Shown here: one piece after another, positions 7,526-15,165 of the stretch
How positions within the stretch are numbered: position 1 is the stretch's first letter
How the letters are laid out: each line of letters opens with the position of its first letter
Assembly: GCF_046614695.1 (NCBI RefSeq)
Contig: NZ_JBKKHQ010000011.1
Span: 1 to 45,900 of the forward strand
From: Pokkaliibacter sp046614695
GTDB lineage: Bacteria; Pseudomonadota; Gammaproteobacteria; Pseudomonadales; Balneatricaceae
Length of the DNA stretch: 45,900 nucleotides
Direction of reading: 5' to 3'
Position numbers and translations under genes: made by a program
The notes under the pieces: generated by a model
What the model saw: the letters and a program-made list of their open reading frames with translations, nothing else
Told to the model about the DNA's origin: nothing
Databases searched by the model: none

Positions 7526-8638
7526 ATGACAATCTCTCGTCGTCGCTTGATGAAAGGCGCGATTGCCACAGCTGCAGCTGCCAGCGTTCCCTTCTATATC
7601 AACCGCTCTTACGCTGCCTCCAAGGAACTGCGTATTTATGCCTGGGCGGGCTATATCACTGATGAAATGCTGGCCAACTTCAAGGAGAAGACCGGCATCA
7701 ACGCCACCTTTACTCCTTACGGCACCAATGATGAGCTGATGAACTCCCTTCGAGCCACTGACGGCTCGGGCTTCGACATCATTATGCCGACGGTGGACCG
7801 CGTCCCGGGCTATGTAGATTTTGGTCTGGTACAGCCACTGGACACCAGCAAGATCAAATGGGATGGCTGTCTGGATAGCGCCATCAGCGGATCTGAAACC
7901 GGCGGCGTGGTAAAAGGACAGCGCTACTTTGCTCCTTCTGACTGGGGCACCGAGGCCATCACCTATAACACTGAAGAAACCAAGCTGGATCGCAGCAATA
8001 TTAGTTACGGCGATCTGTGGAATCCTGATAATGGGCAAGGCGTGACCGTACGTGGTCACTCTGCACTGGTCGGTATTGGCCTGTGGCTTGAGAAAGCAGG
8101 CAAATTGCCTTTCCCCATGCTGGACTCCTACAAGAATGAAAAGGCGATGCGTGCCAACTTTGATGCCATTCTCAAAGTTGCCGTAGAGCACAAAAACATG
8201 ATTGCCCAGTTCTGGTCGACAGAGAACGAAGCTCAGGGTGCCTTCCGTACCAACGGCGCCATTATTGGCCAGACGTGGGACAGCACCGCATTCAAACTTA
8301 AATCCGAGGGCGAGCCTATCGCTTACGCGGCGCCTAAAGAAGGCGCACTGGCCTGGATGGAAGGTTTTGTTATTCCCAAGAACGCCAATAACGTCGATAA
8401 CGTTTATGACTTTATCAACTGGTACTACACCCCAGAAGCGGGCGCGATGTTCGTAAAATCCACGGGATATAACTCAACGGCCAAAGGTGCTTCTGCGTTG
8501 TTGCCAGAGGCTACCAAGCAGTTCTTCACTGATTCCTATACTGACGAAGACCTGAAAAACCTCTGGTGGTGGCCTATCCAGGATCCCTGGTATGTGGCAC
8601 TTCGCAATGAATATCAGGATCGCTATCTCGCTTCCTGA
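7526..8638 (+). CDS. Polyamine-type ABC importer, periplasmic substrate-binding protein (PotD/PotF family)
   Basis: A 370-aa protein with a twin-arginine-like leader (SRRRLMKG, then ATAAAASVPFY, cleavage near SYA-ASK), so it may leave folded through the Tat system. The mature part resembles PotD/PotF: KELRIYAWAGYITDEML near the start, FDIIMPTVDRVPGYV, the domain-crossing SDWGTEAITYN, and PTEAGAM-like NWYYTPEAGAMF. Trp and Tyr of YAWAGY correspond to ligand-contacting aromatics in PotD. Other pocket positions differ enough that the substrate should be left open: putrescine, spermidine or a related cation. It is the first gene of a four-gene import operon, with GGAGT before the ATG. Confidence 0.88.
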   Translation: MTISRRRLMKGAIATAAAASVPFYINRSYAASKELRIYAWAGYITDEMLANFKEKTGINATFTPYGTNDELMNSLRATDGSGFDIIMPTVDRVPGYVDFGLVQPLDTSKIKWDGCLDSAISGSETGGVVKGQRYFAPSDWGTEAITYNTEETKLDRSNISYGDLWNPDNGQGVTVRGHSALVGIGLWLEKAGKLPFPMLDSYKNEKAMRANFDAILKVAVEHKNMIAQFWSTENEAQGAFRTNGAIIGQTWDSTAFKLKSEGEPIAYAAPKEGALAWMEGFVIPKNANNVDNVYDFINWYYTPEAGAMFVKSTGYNSTAKGASALLPEATKQFFTDSYTDEDLKNLWWWPIQDPWYVALRNEYQDRYLAS

Positions 8639-8640
8639 TA

Positions 8641-8707
8641 GAGGCTAAACGGGCATGCAGGGAGGCTAAACGCTCTTCATGCCCTCCTTCTTTGGCGCTC
8701 TGGCGCC
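8641..8707 (+). other. Intercistronic hairpins and direct repeat between binding protein and ATPase
   Basis: The 106-bp gap holds a direct repeat GAGGCTAAACG (8641-8651 and 8662-8672), an inverted repeat GGGCATG/CATGCCC (8651-8657 and 8678-8684), and a second hairpin GGCGC/GCGCC (8694-8698 and 8703-8707). Neither stem is followed by a T tract. In ABC operons such structures often protect the upstream message so the binding protein is made in excess; that role is inferred. Confidence 0.55.
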
Positions 8708-8744
8708 CTCCTCTCTCCCTGACTCAGGATATCGAGACGTATCT

Positions 8745-9833
8745 ATGGATAGTAGCGTTCATCTGGACAATGTAGTGATGCGTTTTGGGGACTTCACGGC
8801 AGTAACCCGTACGGATCTCAAAATTGAATCCGGAGAATTTTTCAGTTTCCTCGGCCCTTCCGGCTGCGGAAAAACCACATTGCTGAATATGGTCAGCGGC
8901 TTTCTCCAGCCAACCGAAGGCTGCGTGCGTATCGGTGGAATGGATATGACTCATGTCCCTGCCAATAAGCGCCCAACCTCCATGATTTTCCAGAATCTGG
9001 CGCTGTTCCCGTTAATGACGGTCGCTGAAAACATCGAGTTTGGTCTTGAAGTTCGCGGCATTAAGCGCGGTGAGCGCAAAAAAGTCTCTGACCGTCTTTT
9101 AAATCTTGTCGCATTACCTGAAAGTGCCAACAAAAAAGTCTCTGAACTCTCTGGTGGCCAGAAGCAGCGCATCGCTATTGCCCGAGCATTGGCTATCGAG
9201 CCACAGGTACTCCTGCTGGATGAGCCTCTTTCTGCTCTGGATCTTAAACTGCGCCAGCATATGCGTACCGAGCTGAAAGACATCCAGCGCAAAACCGGCA
9301 TTACCTTTATCTACATCACCCACGATCAGGGCGAAGCGCTGACCATGTCAGACCGTGTTGGCGTGATGTCTGCCGGCAAGCTGCAGCAGGTCGGTGACCC
9401 AATGCGACTTTATCGCAAGCCCGAAACCCAATTCTGTGCTTCCTTTGTGGGTGAGAATAATAAGCTCACCGGCACAGTCAGCCATGTGGATGGCCACCTG
9501 GCCACCGTGGATTGTGGTTCGGCAGGTCATCTGCAAGGCACCATCGCTAAACCCGTGAGCGTTGGCGAGAATGTATGCCTCTTTATTCGTCCCGAGTTTT
9601 TGCGCCGTCATAAAGGTGGTGAGACTGGAGCGAACCAAATCAGCCTGCGCCTGAATGAGCTGAACTTTGAAGGCTCTTACATCATGGCCGATGGCCAACT
9701 GGCAAATACGGAGCAAAATATCCGGGTTCAACTCAATACGGACAGCTATCTGGATGACCTGACACCGGGCAGCAACATCACTTTTGGCTACCAGCCGCAA
9801 GAGGCGACAGTCATTGGAGGTGAGCATGTTTAA
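8745..9833 (+). CDS. Polyamine-type ABC importer, ATPase (PotA/PotG family)
   Basis: A 362-aa ABC ATPase. From the ATG at 8745 the order is Walker A GPSGCGKT (about 38-45), Q-loop MIFQNLALF, signature LSGGQKQR, Walker B VLLLDEP, H-loop YITHDQ, then a C-terminal TOBE-type regulatory domain (about 240-360). This layout matches PotA/PotG. An in-frame ATG at 8679 would add 22 residues, but its GGAGG is 13 nt away and the extra residues do not look like an ABC N terminus. The gene overlaps the first permease gene by 8 nt. It powers substrate import at the inner face of the cytoplasmic membrane. Confidence 0.92.
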   Translation: MDSSVHLDNVVMRFGDFTAVTRTDLKIESGEFFSFLGPSGCGKTTLLNMVSGFLQPTEGCVRIGGMDMTHVPANKRPTSMIFQNLALFPLMTVAENIEFGLEVRGIKRGERKKVSDRLLNLVALPESANKKVSELSGGQKQRIAIARALAIEPQVLLLDEPLSALDLKLRQHMRTELKDIQRKTGITFIYITHDQGEALTMSDRVGVMSAGKLQQVGDPMRLYRKPETQFCASFVGENNKLTGTVSHVDGHLATVDCGSAGHLQGTIAKPVSVGENVCLFIRPEFLRRHKGGETGANQISLRLNELNFEGSYIMADGQLANTEQNIRVQLNTDSYLDDLTPGSNITFGYQPQEATVIGGEHV

Positions 9834-10713
9834 TCAGCTGCGAGACCGCTTCGGCGCTCCCGTCGGCTTTGCGGTCATTGCGCTGGTCGCGATCTGGCTG
9901 ATCGCGATGGTGATTCTGCCGCAGCTGCTGATGGTGGACTACTCGTTCCGTCCCAACCTGTTCCCCAGTGAAATTGGTGGACCAAAAGACACCTATTCTC
10001 TGGAAAACTACGTCACCCTCTTTCATAACAAGATTCACCTGAGCATTTTCGGCAAGACCATTTGGTCCAGCGTGATGGTGACATTCTTCACGCTGGTTGT
10101 GAGCTATCCGCTGGCTTTTTATCTCGCCCAAACGGCGACTCGCCAGCAAGCGGCACTGTGCCTTTTACTGTTGATTATTCCTTTCTGGATTAACGAGATT
10201 CTGCGCACCTACTCCTGGTACATCATTCTGGCGTACAAAGGCCCTCTGAATATGCTGCTGGAAGGTTTGGGCTTCATAGATCGACCGATTCGGTTTCTGT
10301 CCGGAGATGCTGGTGTCATGATCGGGATGGTGTACGCCTACATCCTCTTTATGATTTTCCCCCTCTACAACGCACTGGAAAGTCTCGATAACAACCAGAT
10401 TCGTGCAGCACGAAACCTTGGCGCAGGCTGGATTCGTACTCATGCTCGCATCATCATTCCCCATGCGAAACCGGGCATTGCCACCGGCTGCATCATGACC
10501 TTCATGCTGGCAGCAGGTAGCTACGCCGTGCCGGCCCTTCTGGGATCGCCAGGTAGCCGCTGGTTCACGCAAATTATCTATAACTGGTTCTTCGAGGGAG
10601 GTAACTGGAACCAGGGCGCAGCCTATGCGTTCCTGTTACTGATTCTCTGTATCGGCTTCATCGGACTCATCATGAAAGTCTGTAAGGTTGGACTGGGAGA
10701 TATTGCCAAATGA
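9826..10713 (+). CDS. Polyamine-type ABC importer, permease 1 (PotB/PotH family)
   Basis: A 295-aa membrane protein with about six hydrophobic segments. The first (FAVIALVAIWLIAMVILPQLLMV) is followed by a periplasmic loop. The EAA-type loop that contacts the ATPase reads ESLDNNQIRAARNLGAGWIRTHARIIIPHAKPG. GGAGGTGA precedes the ATG at 9826, inside the end of the ATPase gene; an upstream ATG at 9784 would run far into that gene without a ribosome-binding site. The reading frame ends in ATGA shared with permease 2. Confidence 0.92.
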   Translation: MFNQLRDRFGAPVGFAVIALVAIWLIAMVILPQLLMVDYSFRPNLFPSEIGGPKDTYSLENYVTLFHNKIHLSIFGKTIWSSVMVTFFTLVVSYPLAFYLAQTATRQQAALCLLLLIIPFWINEILRTYSWYIILAYKGPLNMLLEGLGFIDRPIRFLSGDAGVMIGMVYAYILFMIFPLYNALESLDNNQIRAARNLGAGWIRTHARIIIPHAKPGIATGCIMTFMLAAGSYAVPALLGSPGSRWFTQIIYNWFFEGGNWNQGAAYAFLLLILCIGFIGLIMKVCKVGLGDIAK

Positions 10714-11528
10714 CATCCCAAACTATCCTTAAATGGGGCATCCGTACCTATCTGGGCTTTTTCTTTATCTATCTTTTCCTGCCGCTGATCATCATGTCGG
10801 CAGCGACGTTCAACGACAGCCGCTTTCCGACTGTGGCACCGTGGAAAGGCGCCACGCTGAAATGGTTTCAGGCGCTCTGGGAAGACAACGGCATGTGGAA
10901 TGCGCTGGCGAACAGCATCTGGGTCGCCATTGGCGTTCTCGTTGTGGCGCTACCTATCGGTATTGCCTGTGCGCTGTTCCTCAGCACTGTTGAGGGCAAG
11001 GGGAAAACCTTTATCTATTCGCTGATGATGTCGCCGCTGCTGACACCTGGTGTCATTATCGGTATCTCAACGCTGATTTTCTGGAAACGCCTGGATGTGA
11101 CTGGCGGCATCGCGTTGACAGTAGTGGCACAGACTACCTTCATTGCCGCGTACATCATGTTGATGATTCTTGCTCGCATGCAGCGCTTTGACCGGACTTT
11201 GGAGCGCGCTGCGCTAAGTCTGGGAGCCAGCCATTGGCAGGTGTTCTATAAGGTTCTTCTCCCCTACCTGAAGCCTGCCATTATCTCGGCTGCGGTGATC
11301 GGTTTCCTGCAATCCTTCGAGAACTACAACACCACGCTGTTCGTCAAAGGCTATGACACAACCCTGACGGTCTATATCGCTTCCAAAGTACGCACCGGTC
11401 TGACACCAGCGGTGAATGCTCTGGGGCTGGTGATGATTTCCATCACTATCATTCTTGCGATTGCCTATGAAGTTAAACGCCGTCGGGAAGCTGCCGGCGC
11501 GGCAGCCCGTGCAGCGGATGCGGGTTAG
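10710..11528 (+). CDS. Polyamine-type ABC importer, permease 2 (PotC/PotI family)
   Basis: A 272-aa inner-membrane protein with about six helices. It begins with a helix (YLGFFFIYLFLPLIIMSAATFNDS) typical of PotC/PotI. The EAA loop is RTLERAALSLGASHWQVFYKVLLPYLKPA. The start overlaps the previous stop by 4 nt (ATGA), so translation is coupled. It is the last gene of the import operon; no terminator is evident before the convergent MarR gene 15 nt downstream. Confidence 0.92.
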   Translation: MTSQTILKWGIRTYLGFFFIYLFLPLIIMSAATFNDSRFPTVAPWKGATLKWFQALWEDNGMWNALANSIWVAIGVLVVALPIGIACALFLSTVEGKGKTFIYSLMMSPLLTPGVIIGISTLIFWKRLDVTGGIALTVVAQTTFIAAYIMLMILARMQRFDRTLERAALSLGASHWQVFYKVLLPYLKPAIISAAVIGFLQSFENYNTTLFVKGYDTTLTVYIASKVRTGLTPAVNALGLVMISITIILAIAYEVKRRREAAGAAARAADAG

Positions 11529-11542
11529 AAAACCTTAGGCAA

Positions 11543-12055
11543 TTAGGGTGTCGACTGGCTCAGCTCATCAATTTTCTGAGTCAGTCGATCCAGCATGGAA
11601 TAAAGCTGTGCGTGCTCATCATGGGTGAGCACAGAACTGACTTGTTTCTCGAACTCACTGACGGCGCCCATCGCCGCTTCGATACACACCTTGCCTGCCG
11701 GTGTGAGCTTCACCAACTGACTGCGACCATCCTCCGGGTTCGCCAGCCTTTCAACCCACCCCTGCCCTTCCAGGCGTTTAAGTACCTTGGTTAAACCACC
11801 AGAGCTGATGAGCATAAAATACCCAAGTGCTTTCGGGCTCAAGGTGTACTGAGCATCGCTGGAGCGAAGCGCACATAACGCCTCAGAGTCAGCCACCTGC
11901 AATCCAAAGGGAGCAATGATGCTGGCATAGACCTCCAGCAGCCGGTCATGCGTCCGGTACAAGGACCATAAACCCGGTGCATTGGGGTGATTCAGTTGCG
12001 GCCAGTGTTCAGAAACCAGAGCGACTAACTGATCGACAGGAGCATGGGTTTTCAT
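11543..12055 (-). CDS. MarR-family transcriptional regulator
   Basis: A 170-aa winged-helix protein. The recognition region is SPKALGYFMLISSGGLTKVLKRLEGQGWVERLANPEDGRSQLVKLTPAGK: a DNA-binding helix followed by the MarR wing with its NPEDGRS turn. The N-terminal (LWSLYRTHDRLLEVYASII) and C-terminal helices form the dimer interface. The ATG at 12055 gives MKTHAPV; a TTG at 12076 is an alternative, and neither has a good ribosome-binding site. It is divergent from an SMR efflux gene, with two palindromes between them, so it very likely represses both itself and the pump. The inducer is unknown. Confidence 0.9.
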   Translation of the reverse strand: MKTHAPVDQLVALVSEHWPQLNHPNAPGLWSLYRTHDRLLEVYASIIAPFGLQVADSEALCALRSSDAQYTLSPKALGYFMLISSGGLTKVLKRLEGQGWVERLANPEDGRSQLVKLTPAGKVCIEAAMGAVSEFEKQVSSVLTHDEHAQLYSMLDRLTQKIDELSQSTP

Positions 12056-12114
12056 AGTGACAATCAACCGGACCAAGTAAGAAAAGAGAACGACTCAAAA
12101 AATTCATTTTCAAC

Positions 12115-12132
12115 TATCTTGCCAGAAAGATA
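12115..12132. promoter_or_regulatory. MarR operator site 1
   Basis: TATCTTGCCAGAAAGATA is an 18-bp near-perfect palindrome (ideal TATCTTTCCAGAAAGATA, 17 of 18). It is the copy nearer the MarR gene and lies 32 bp, about three helical turns, from site 2. Confidence 0.75.
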
Positions 12133-12146
12133 AACCCTCCGTAGAC

Positions 12147-12164
12147 TATCTTTCCAGAAAGACA
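12147..12164. promoter_or_regulatory. MarR operator site 2, overlapping the SMR promoter
   Basis: TATCTTTCCAGAAAGACA matches the same 18-bp palindrome in 17 of 18 positions. A possible -35, TTTCCA (12151-12156), lies inside it and a possible -10, TATACG (12173-12178), lies 16 nt further, just upstream of the SMR gene. Binding here would block that promoter. Confidence 0.75.
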
Positions 12165-12187
12165 GTTTAACTTATACGAGGTGGATT

Positions 12188-12508
12188 ATGAGTCCCTGGT
12201 TCTATCTTCTGGCTGCCGGAGCTTTCGAAGTTGGCTTTACCTACTTCCTCAAACAGTCTGAGAGTTTCAGCAAGCTCTGGCCCAGCCTGGCTTTTATTCT
12301 GCTGGGCTCCCTCAGCGTGTACCTGATGAGCAAAGCGCTGCATATCATCCCTCTGAGCACCGCCTATGCTGTGTGGTGTGGATTGGGGATTGCCGGTACA
12401 ACGCTGACCGGGGTCATTTTGCTGGGCGAGTCACTAACTCTGATGAAAGCCATCTTCCTGACCACGCTCGGGATCTCGATCGTTGGCCTCAAGACAATGG
12501 CTCATTAA
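12188..12508 (+). CDS. Small multidrug resistance (SMR) family efflux protein, SugE-like
   Basis: A 106-aa protein with four hydrophobic helices. The conserved membrane glutamate is in GAFEVGF (E14). The AYAVWCGLGIAG and LLGES motifs are closer to SugE/Gdx than to EmrE, so guanidinium or a quaternary cation is a likely substrate; this is inference. SMR proteins work as antiparallel dimers and exchange cations for protons. GAGGTGG precedes the ATG. The gene is divergent from and probably controlled by the MarR-type protein rather than a riboswitch. Confidence 0.9.
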   Translation: MSPWFYLLAAGAFEVGFTYFLKQSESFSKLWPSLAFILLGSLSVYLMSKALHIIPLSTAYAVWCGLGIAGTTLTGVILLGESLTLMKAIFLTTLGISIVGLKTMAH

Positions 12509-12554
12509 ATAGCCAGACTCTAAGCCGCATTCTCCAAGGCAAAGGGAGTAACGG

Positions 12555-12572
12555 GCTGTTTCCAGAAAGAAA
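12555..12572. promoter_or_regulatory. Possible third MarR site upstream of sodA
   Basis: This stretch contains TTTCCAGAAAGA and matches the 18-bp palindrome defined by sites 1 and 2 at 14 of 18 positions, with the centre and right half intact. It lies 18 bp upstream of the Fur box of sodA. Confidence 0.45.
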
Positions 12573-12589
12573 AAAACGTGACGGGTATT

Positions 12590-12608
12590 GATAATGACTC
12601 TTATTATC
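12590..12608. promoter_or_regulatory. Fur box upstream of sodA
   Basis: GATAATGACTCTTATTATC matches the 19-bp Fur consensus at 15 of 19 positions, with both GATAAT/ATTATC arms exact. A likely promoter overlaps it: GTGACG (12578-12583), 18 bases, then TATTAT (12602-12607). Iron-bound Fur repression of Mn-type sodA is well established in enterics and Pseudomonas. Confidence 0.8.
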
Positions 12609-12691
12609 ACCAGAGTAAGTAGTGAAGCATTCAAGCGTCTGATTGAATTACTTCCATTCAAACAACGCAAGATCAACTACAAGGAGTTGTT

Positions 12692-13306
12692 ATGTCACAC
12701 GCACTGCCCAAATTGCCCTATGCCTATGATGCGCTTGAGCCACATATTGATACCCGCACCATGGAGATCCATCACACCAAGCATCACCAAACCTATGTGA
12801 ATGGCTTGAATTCTGCGCTGGAAGGCTTGCCTGAGTGGCAGGACAAACCCGTGGAAGCATTGCTTGCGGCATTTGACCGCCTACCTGAAGAAGTAAAAGG
12901 TGCAGTCCGTAATCACGGGGGCGGCCATGCAAATCACAGCCTGTTCTGGCAAGTAATGAGCCCTGAAGGTGGTGGGAAACCTGATGGGGAACTGGCATCA
13001 GCCATCGAGCGCGACTTTGGCTCCCTCGATAACCTGAAGGACGCTTTCAACAAAGCCGCAGCCTCACGTTTTGGTAGTGGCTGGGCATGGTTGGCGGTTA
13101 ATGATGCCAACAAACTGGTCGTCACCAGTACGCCAAACCAAGACTCGGTCATTGTTGACGGCCTGACGCCTATTCTGGGTCTGGATGTTTGGGAGCATGC
13201 CTACTATCTGAACTACCAAAACCGCCGACCAGACTATATTTCGGCTTTCTGGAATGTCATTAGCTGGCCTGAAGTCAGCCGTCGCTTCACGGAAGCAACC
13301 AAGTAA
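12692..13306 (+). CDS. sodA: Superoxide dismutase, manganese type
   Basis: A 204-aa cytosolic enzyme that converts superoxide to hydrogen peroxide and oxygen. Metal ligands are visible: H27, H82 (in GGGHANHSLFW), and D165 and H169 (in LDVWEHAYYLNYQNRRPDY). Gly78 and Gln150 (STPNQDS) are the residues that mark Mn-SOD rather than Fe-SOD. AAGGAG precedes the ATG. The Fur box upstream supports the Mn assignment, because cells switch to Mn-SOD when iron is short. A bidirectional terminator follows. Confidence 0.94.
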   Translation: MSHALPKLPYAYDALEPHIDTRTMEIHHTKHHQTYVNGLNSALEGLPEWQDKPVEALLAAFDRLPEEVKGAVRNHGGGHANHSLFWQVMSPEGGGKPDGELASAIERDFGSLDNLKDAFNKAAASRFGSGWAWLAVNDANKLVVTSTPNQDSVIVDGLTPILGLDVWEHAYYLNYQNRRPDYISAFWNVISWPEVSRRFTEATK

Positions 13307-13322
13307 CGACTTGGTTAATCCA

Positions 13323-13350
13323 TAAAAAAACGCCCTACTGGGCGTTTTTT
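13323..13350. terminator. Bidirectional terminator between sodA and dcd
   Basis: CGCCC (13331-13335) and GGGCG (13340-13344) form the GC core with loop TACT, flanked by an A tract on the left and a T tract on the right. It serves the converging sodA and dcd transcripts. Confidence 0.92.
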
Positions 13351-13375
13351 TATTAGCGAGGCACACTATAGGGTT

Positions 13376-13942
13376 TTAAGTCCGCGGCACGACAACACCG
13401 GTCTGACCCTGGTATTTACCAGCACGATCCGCATAGCTGACATCACAGACTTCGTCAGACTCAAAGAAAAGCATTTGGGCAACACCTTCATTGGCGTAAA
13501 TTTTTGCCGGTAATGGTGTTGTATTGGAGAACTCCAGCGTCACGTGCCCTTCCCACTCAGGCTCAAGAGGTGTCACATTGACGATGATGCCACAACGCGC
13601 ATAAGTGCTCTTACCCAGACACACTGTCAGGATATTGCGAGGAATCCTGAAGTATTCCACCGTCCGCGCCAGCGCGAAGGAGTTAGGTGGAATGATGCAG
13701 ACATCTGACTGCACATCAACAAAGCTCTTCGCATCAAAGTTTTTAGGGTCAACGATGGAGGAGTTGATGTTGGTGAAGATCTTGAACTCATTGGCACAGC
13801 GAACGTCATAGCCGTAACTGGACGTACCGTAGGAAATAATTTTTCCCTGATCTTTCTCACGCACCTGACCCGGCTCGAAGGGAGAGATCATGTCGTGGGA
13901 GTCCGCCATCCGACGAATCCATTTATCTGACTTAATAGCCAT
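13376..13942 (-). CDS. dcd: dCTP deaminase
   Basis: A 188-aa enzyme that deaminates dCTP to dUTP, the first step of the main bacterial route to dTTP. Family motifs are clear: SSYGYDVRCANEFKIF, LGKSTYARCGIIVNVTPLEPEWEGHVTLEFSN (nucleotide site and catalytic Glu) and AGKYQGQTGVVVP. The form resembles the 188-residue Pseudomonas enzyme rather than the E. coli one. The ATG at 13942 is chosen because AGAGGA lies 4 nt upstream; an upstream ATG at 13975 lacks one. It lies downstream of mrp on the same strand. Confidence 0.94.
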   Translation of the reverse strand: MAIKSDKWIRRMADSHDMISPFEPGQVREKDQGKIISYGTSSYGYDVRCANEFKIFTNINSSIVDPKNFDAKSFVDVQSDVCIIPPNSFALARTVEYFRIPRNILTVCLGKSTYARCGIIVNVTPLEPEWEGHVTLEFSNTTPLPAKIYANEGVAQMLFFESDEVCDVSYADRAGKYQGQTGVVVPRT

Positions 13943-14011
13943 GTGTCCTCTCTGCACTAAGTGCGGCTTCATCACGAAGCACGAATAGATAGAAGTACCG
14001 GATAACGTCGC

Positions 14012-15100
14012 TCAGTCATCATCCATGGAAAATTCAGGCATTGCAGGCGCCTGTCGCTCCAGCAGAGCAACGGCTGTCGCCAAGGCTATCTGACGATAGT
14101 GACCCGCTTCACTGCTGTCCGGATCAGCCAGTACCGTCGGTTTGCCACCATCGGCCTGCAGACGGATATTCATGGCCAAGGGAAGCTGGCCGAGCAGCAG
14201 CGTATCATAGGCTTCAGCAATTCGCTGACCTCCACCCTGCCCGAAGATAGGTTCTTCATGGCCACATTGGCTGCATCGATGAAGGCTCATGTTCTCCACC
14301 ACACCCAGGACCGGAATATCAACCTTACGGAACATTTCAATGCCCTTGCGCGCATCCAGCAGGGCAATATCTTGTGGCGTGGTCACAATCACCGCTCCGG
14401 CGACCGGCATTTTCTGCGCGAGAGTGAGCTGAATATCGCCGGTACCTGGCGGCATATCGACAATCAGATAATCCAGGTTATCCCAGCGGGTCTGCGTCAT
14501 CAGCTGCTGCAAAGCACCACTTGCCATCGGGCCACGCCAGACCATGGGCTGCTGCTCATCAATCAGAAAGCCCATCGACATTGCCTGGAGGCCATGAGCC
14601 TCGACAGGTGCCATGGTTTTTTCATCAATCTGGCCGGGGCGAGTGCCACTGGCAACACCCAGCATCATGCCCTGGCTGGGGCCGTATATATCCGCATCCA
14701 GCATCCCCACGCGCGCGCCGAGCTGAGACAACGCCAGCGCCAGATTGACTGCCGTCGTTGACTTGCCGACACCGCCTTTACCGGAAGCCACGGCAATGAC
14801 ATTTTTTACACCTTCAAGTCCAGCGACCTGCGCCCGGGCTGTGGTAACAGGCACCGCCAGCTCAATGCCCAATACCAGTTCCAGACCACCGAGATGCGGA
14901 GTTAACAGATCACCGACATCCTGACGAATTTGCCCTTCCACACCCAGATAAGGGTACGGCAAAACCAGTGACACATGACAACGCAGGGGCTCCAGACGGA
15001 TCTCACGAACCGCGTCCATTTCCAGCCAGTTCTGCCTGAGAACCGGATCCACGTAGCTGTGGAGGATGTCCAACAAGGTAGTGCGAAGCTCTGCGCTCAT
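14012..15100 (-). CDS. mrp: Mrp/ApbC iron-sulfur carrier ATPase
   Basis: A 362-aa P-loop protein. The N-terminal domain (about 1-85) is the MIP18/DUF59 type found in full-length Mrp. The deviant Walker A GKGGVGKST lies at 107-115, followed by DADIYGPSQ, MVWRGPMASGALQQL, DMPPGTGD and the CSQCG pair that can hold a 4Fe-4S cluster at the dimer interface. It delivers Fe-S clusters to apoproteins in the cytosol. The start at 15100 has AAGGA 8 nt upstream; an ATG at 15160 has none. In Pseudomonas, mrp lies between dcd and metG; here trmA and an HDOD gene are inserted. Confidence 0.93.
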   Translation of the reverse strand: MSAELRTTLLDILHSYVDPVLRQNWLEMDAVREIRLEPLRCHVSLVLPYPYLGVEGQIRQDVGDLLTPHLGGLELVLGIELAVPVTTARAQVAGLEGVKNVIAVASGKGGVGKSTTAVNLALALSQLGARVGMLDADIYGPSQGMMLGVASGTRPGQIDEKTMAPVEAHGLQAMSMGFLIDEQQPMVWRGPMASGALQQLMTQTRWDNLDYLIVDMPPGTGDIQLTLAQKMPVAGAVIVTTPQDIALLDARKGIEMFRKVDIPVLGVVENMSLHRCSQCGHEEPIFGQGGGQRIAEAYDTLLLGQLPLAMNIRLQADGGKPTVLADPDSSEAGHYRQIALATAVALLERQAPAMPEFSMDDD

Positions 15101-15165
15101 TTCTGGCGTCCTTTTGGATCGGAAGAGATTCAATATGCCCTGCATCACGGGGAGAGCCATAACGA

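Noticed and set aside
12588..12800. A 70-codon plus-strand frame beginning upstream of sodA
   Set aside because: Its first part covers the Fur box and promoter and the rest lies inside sodA in another frame.
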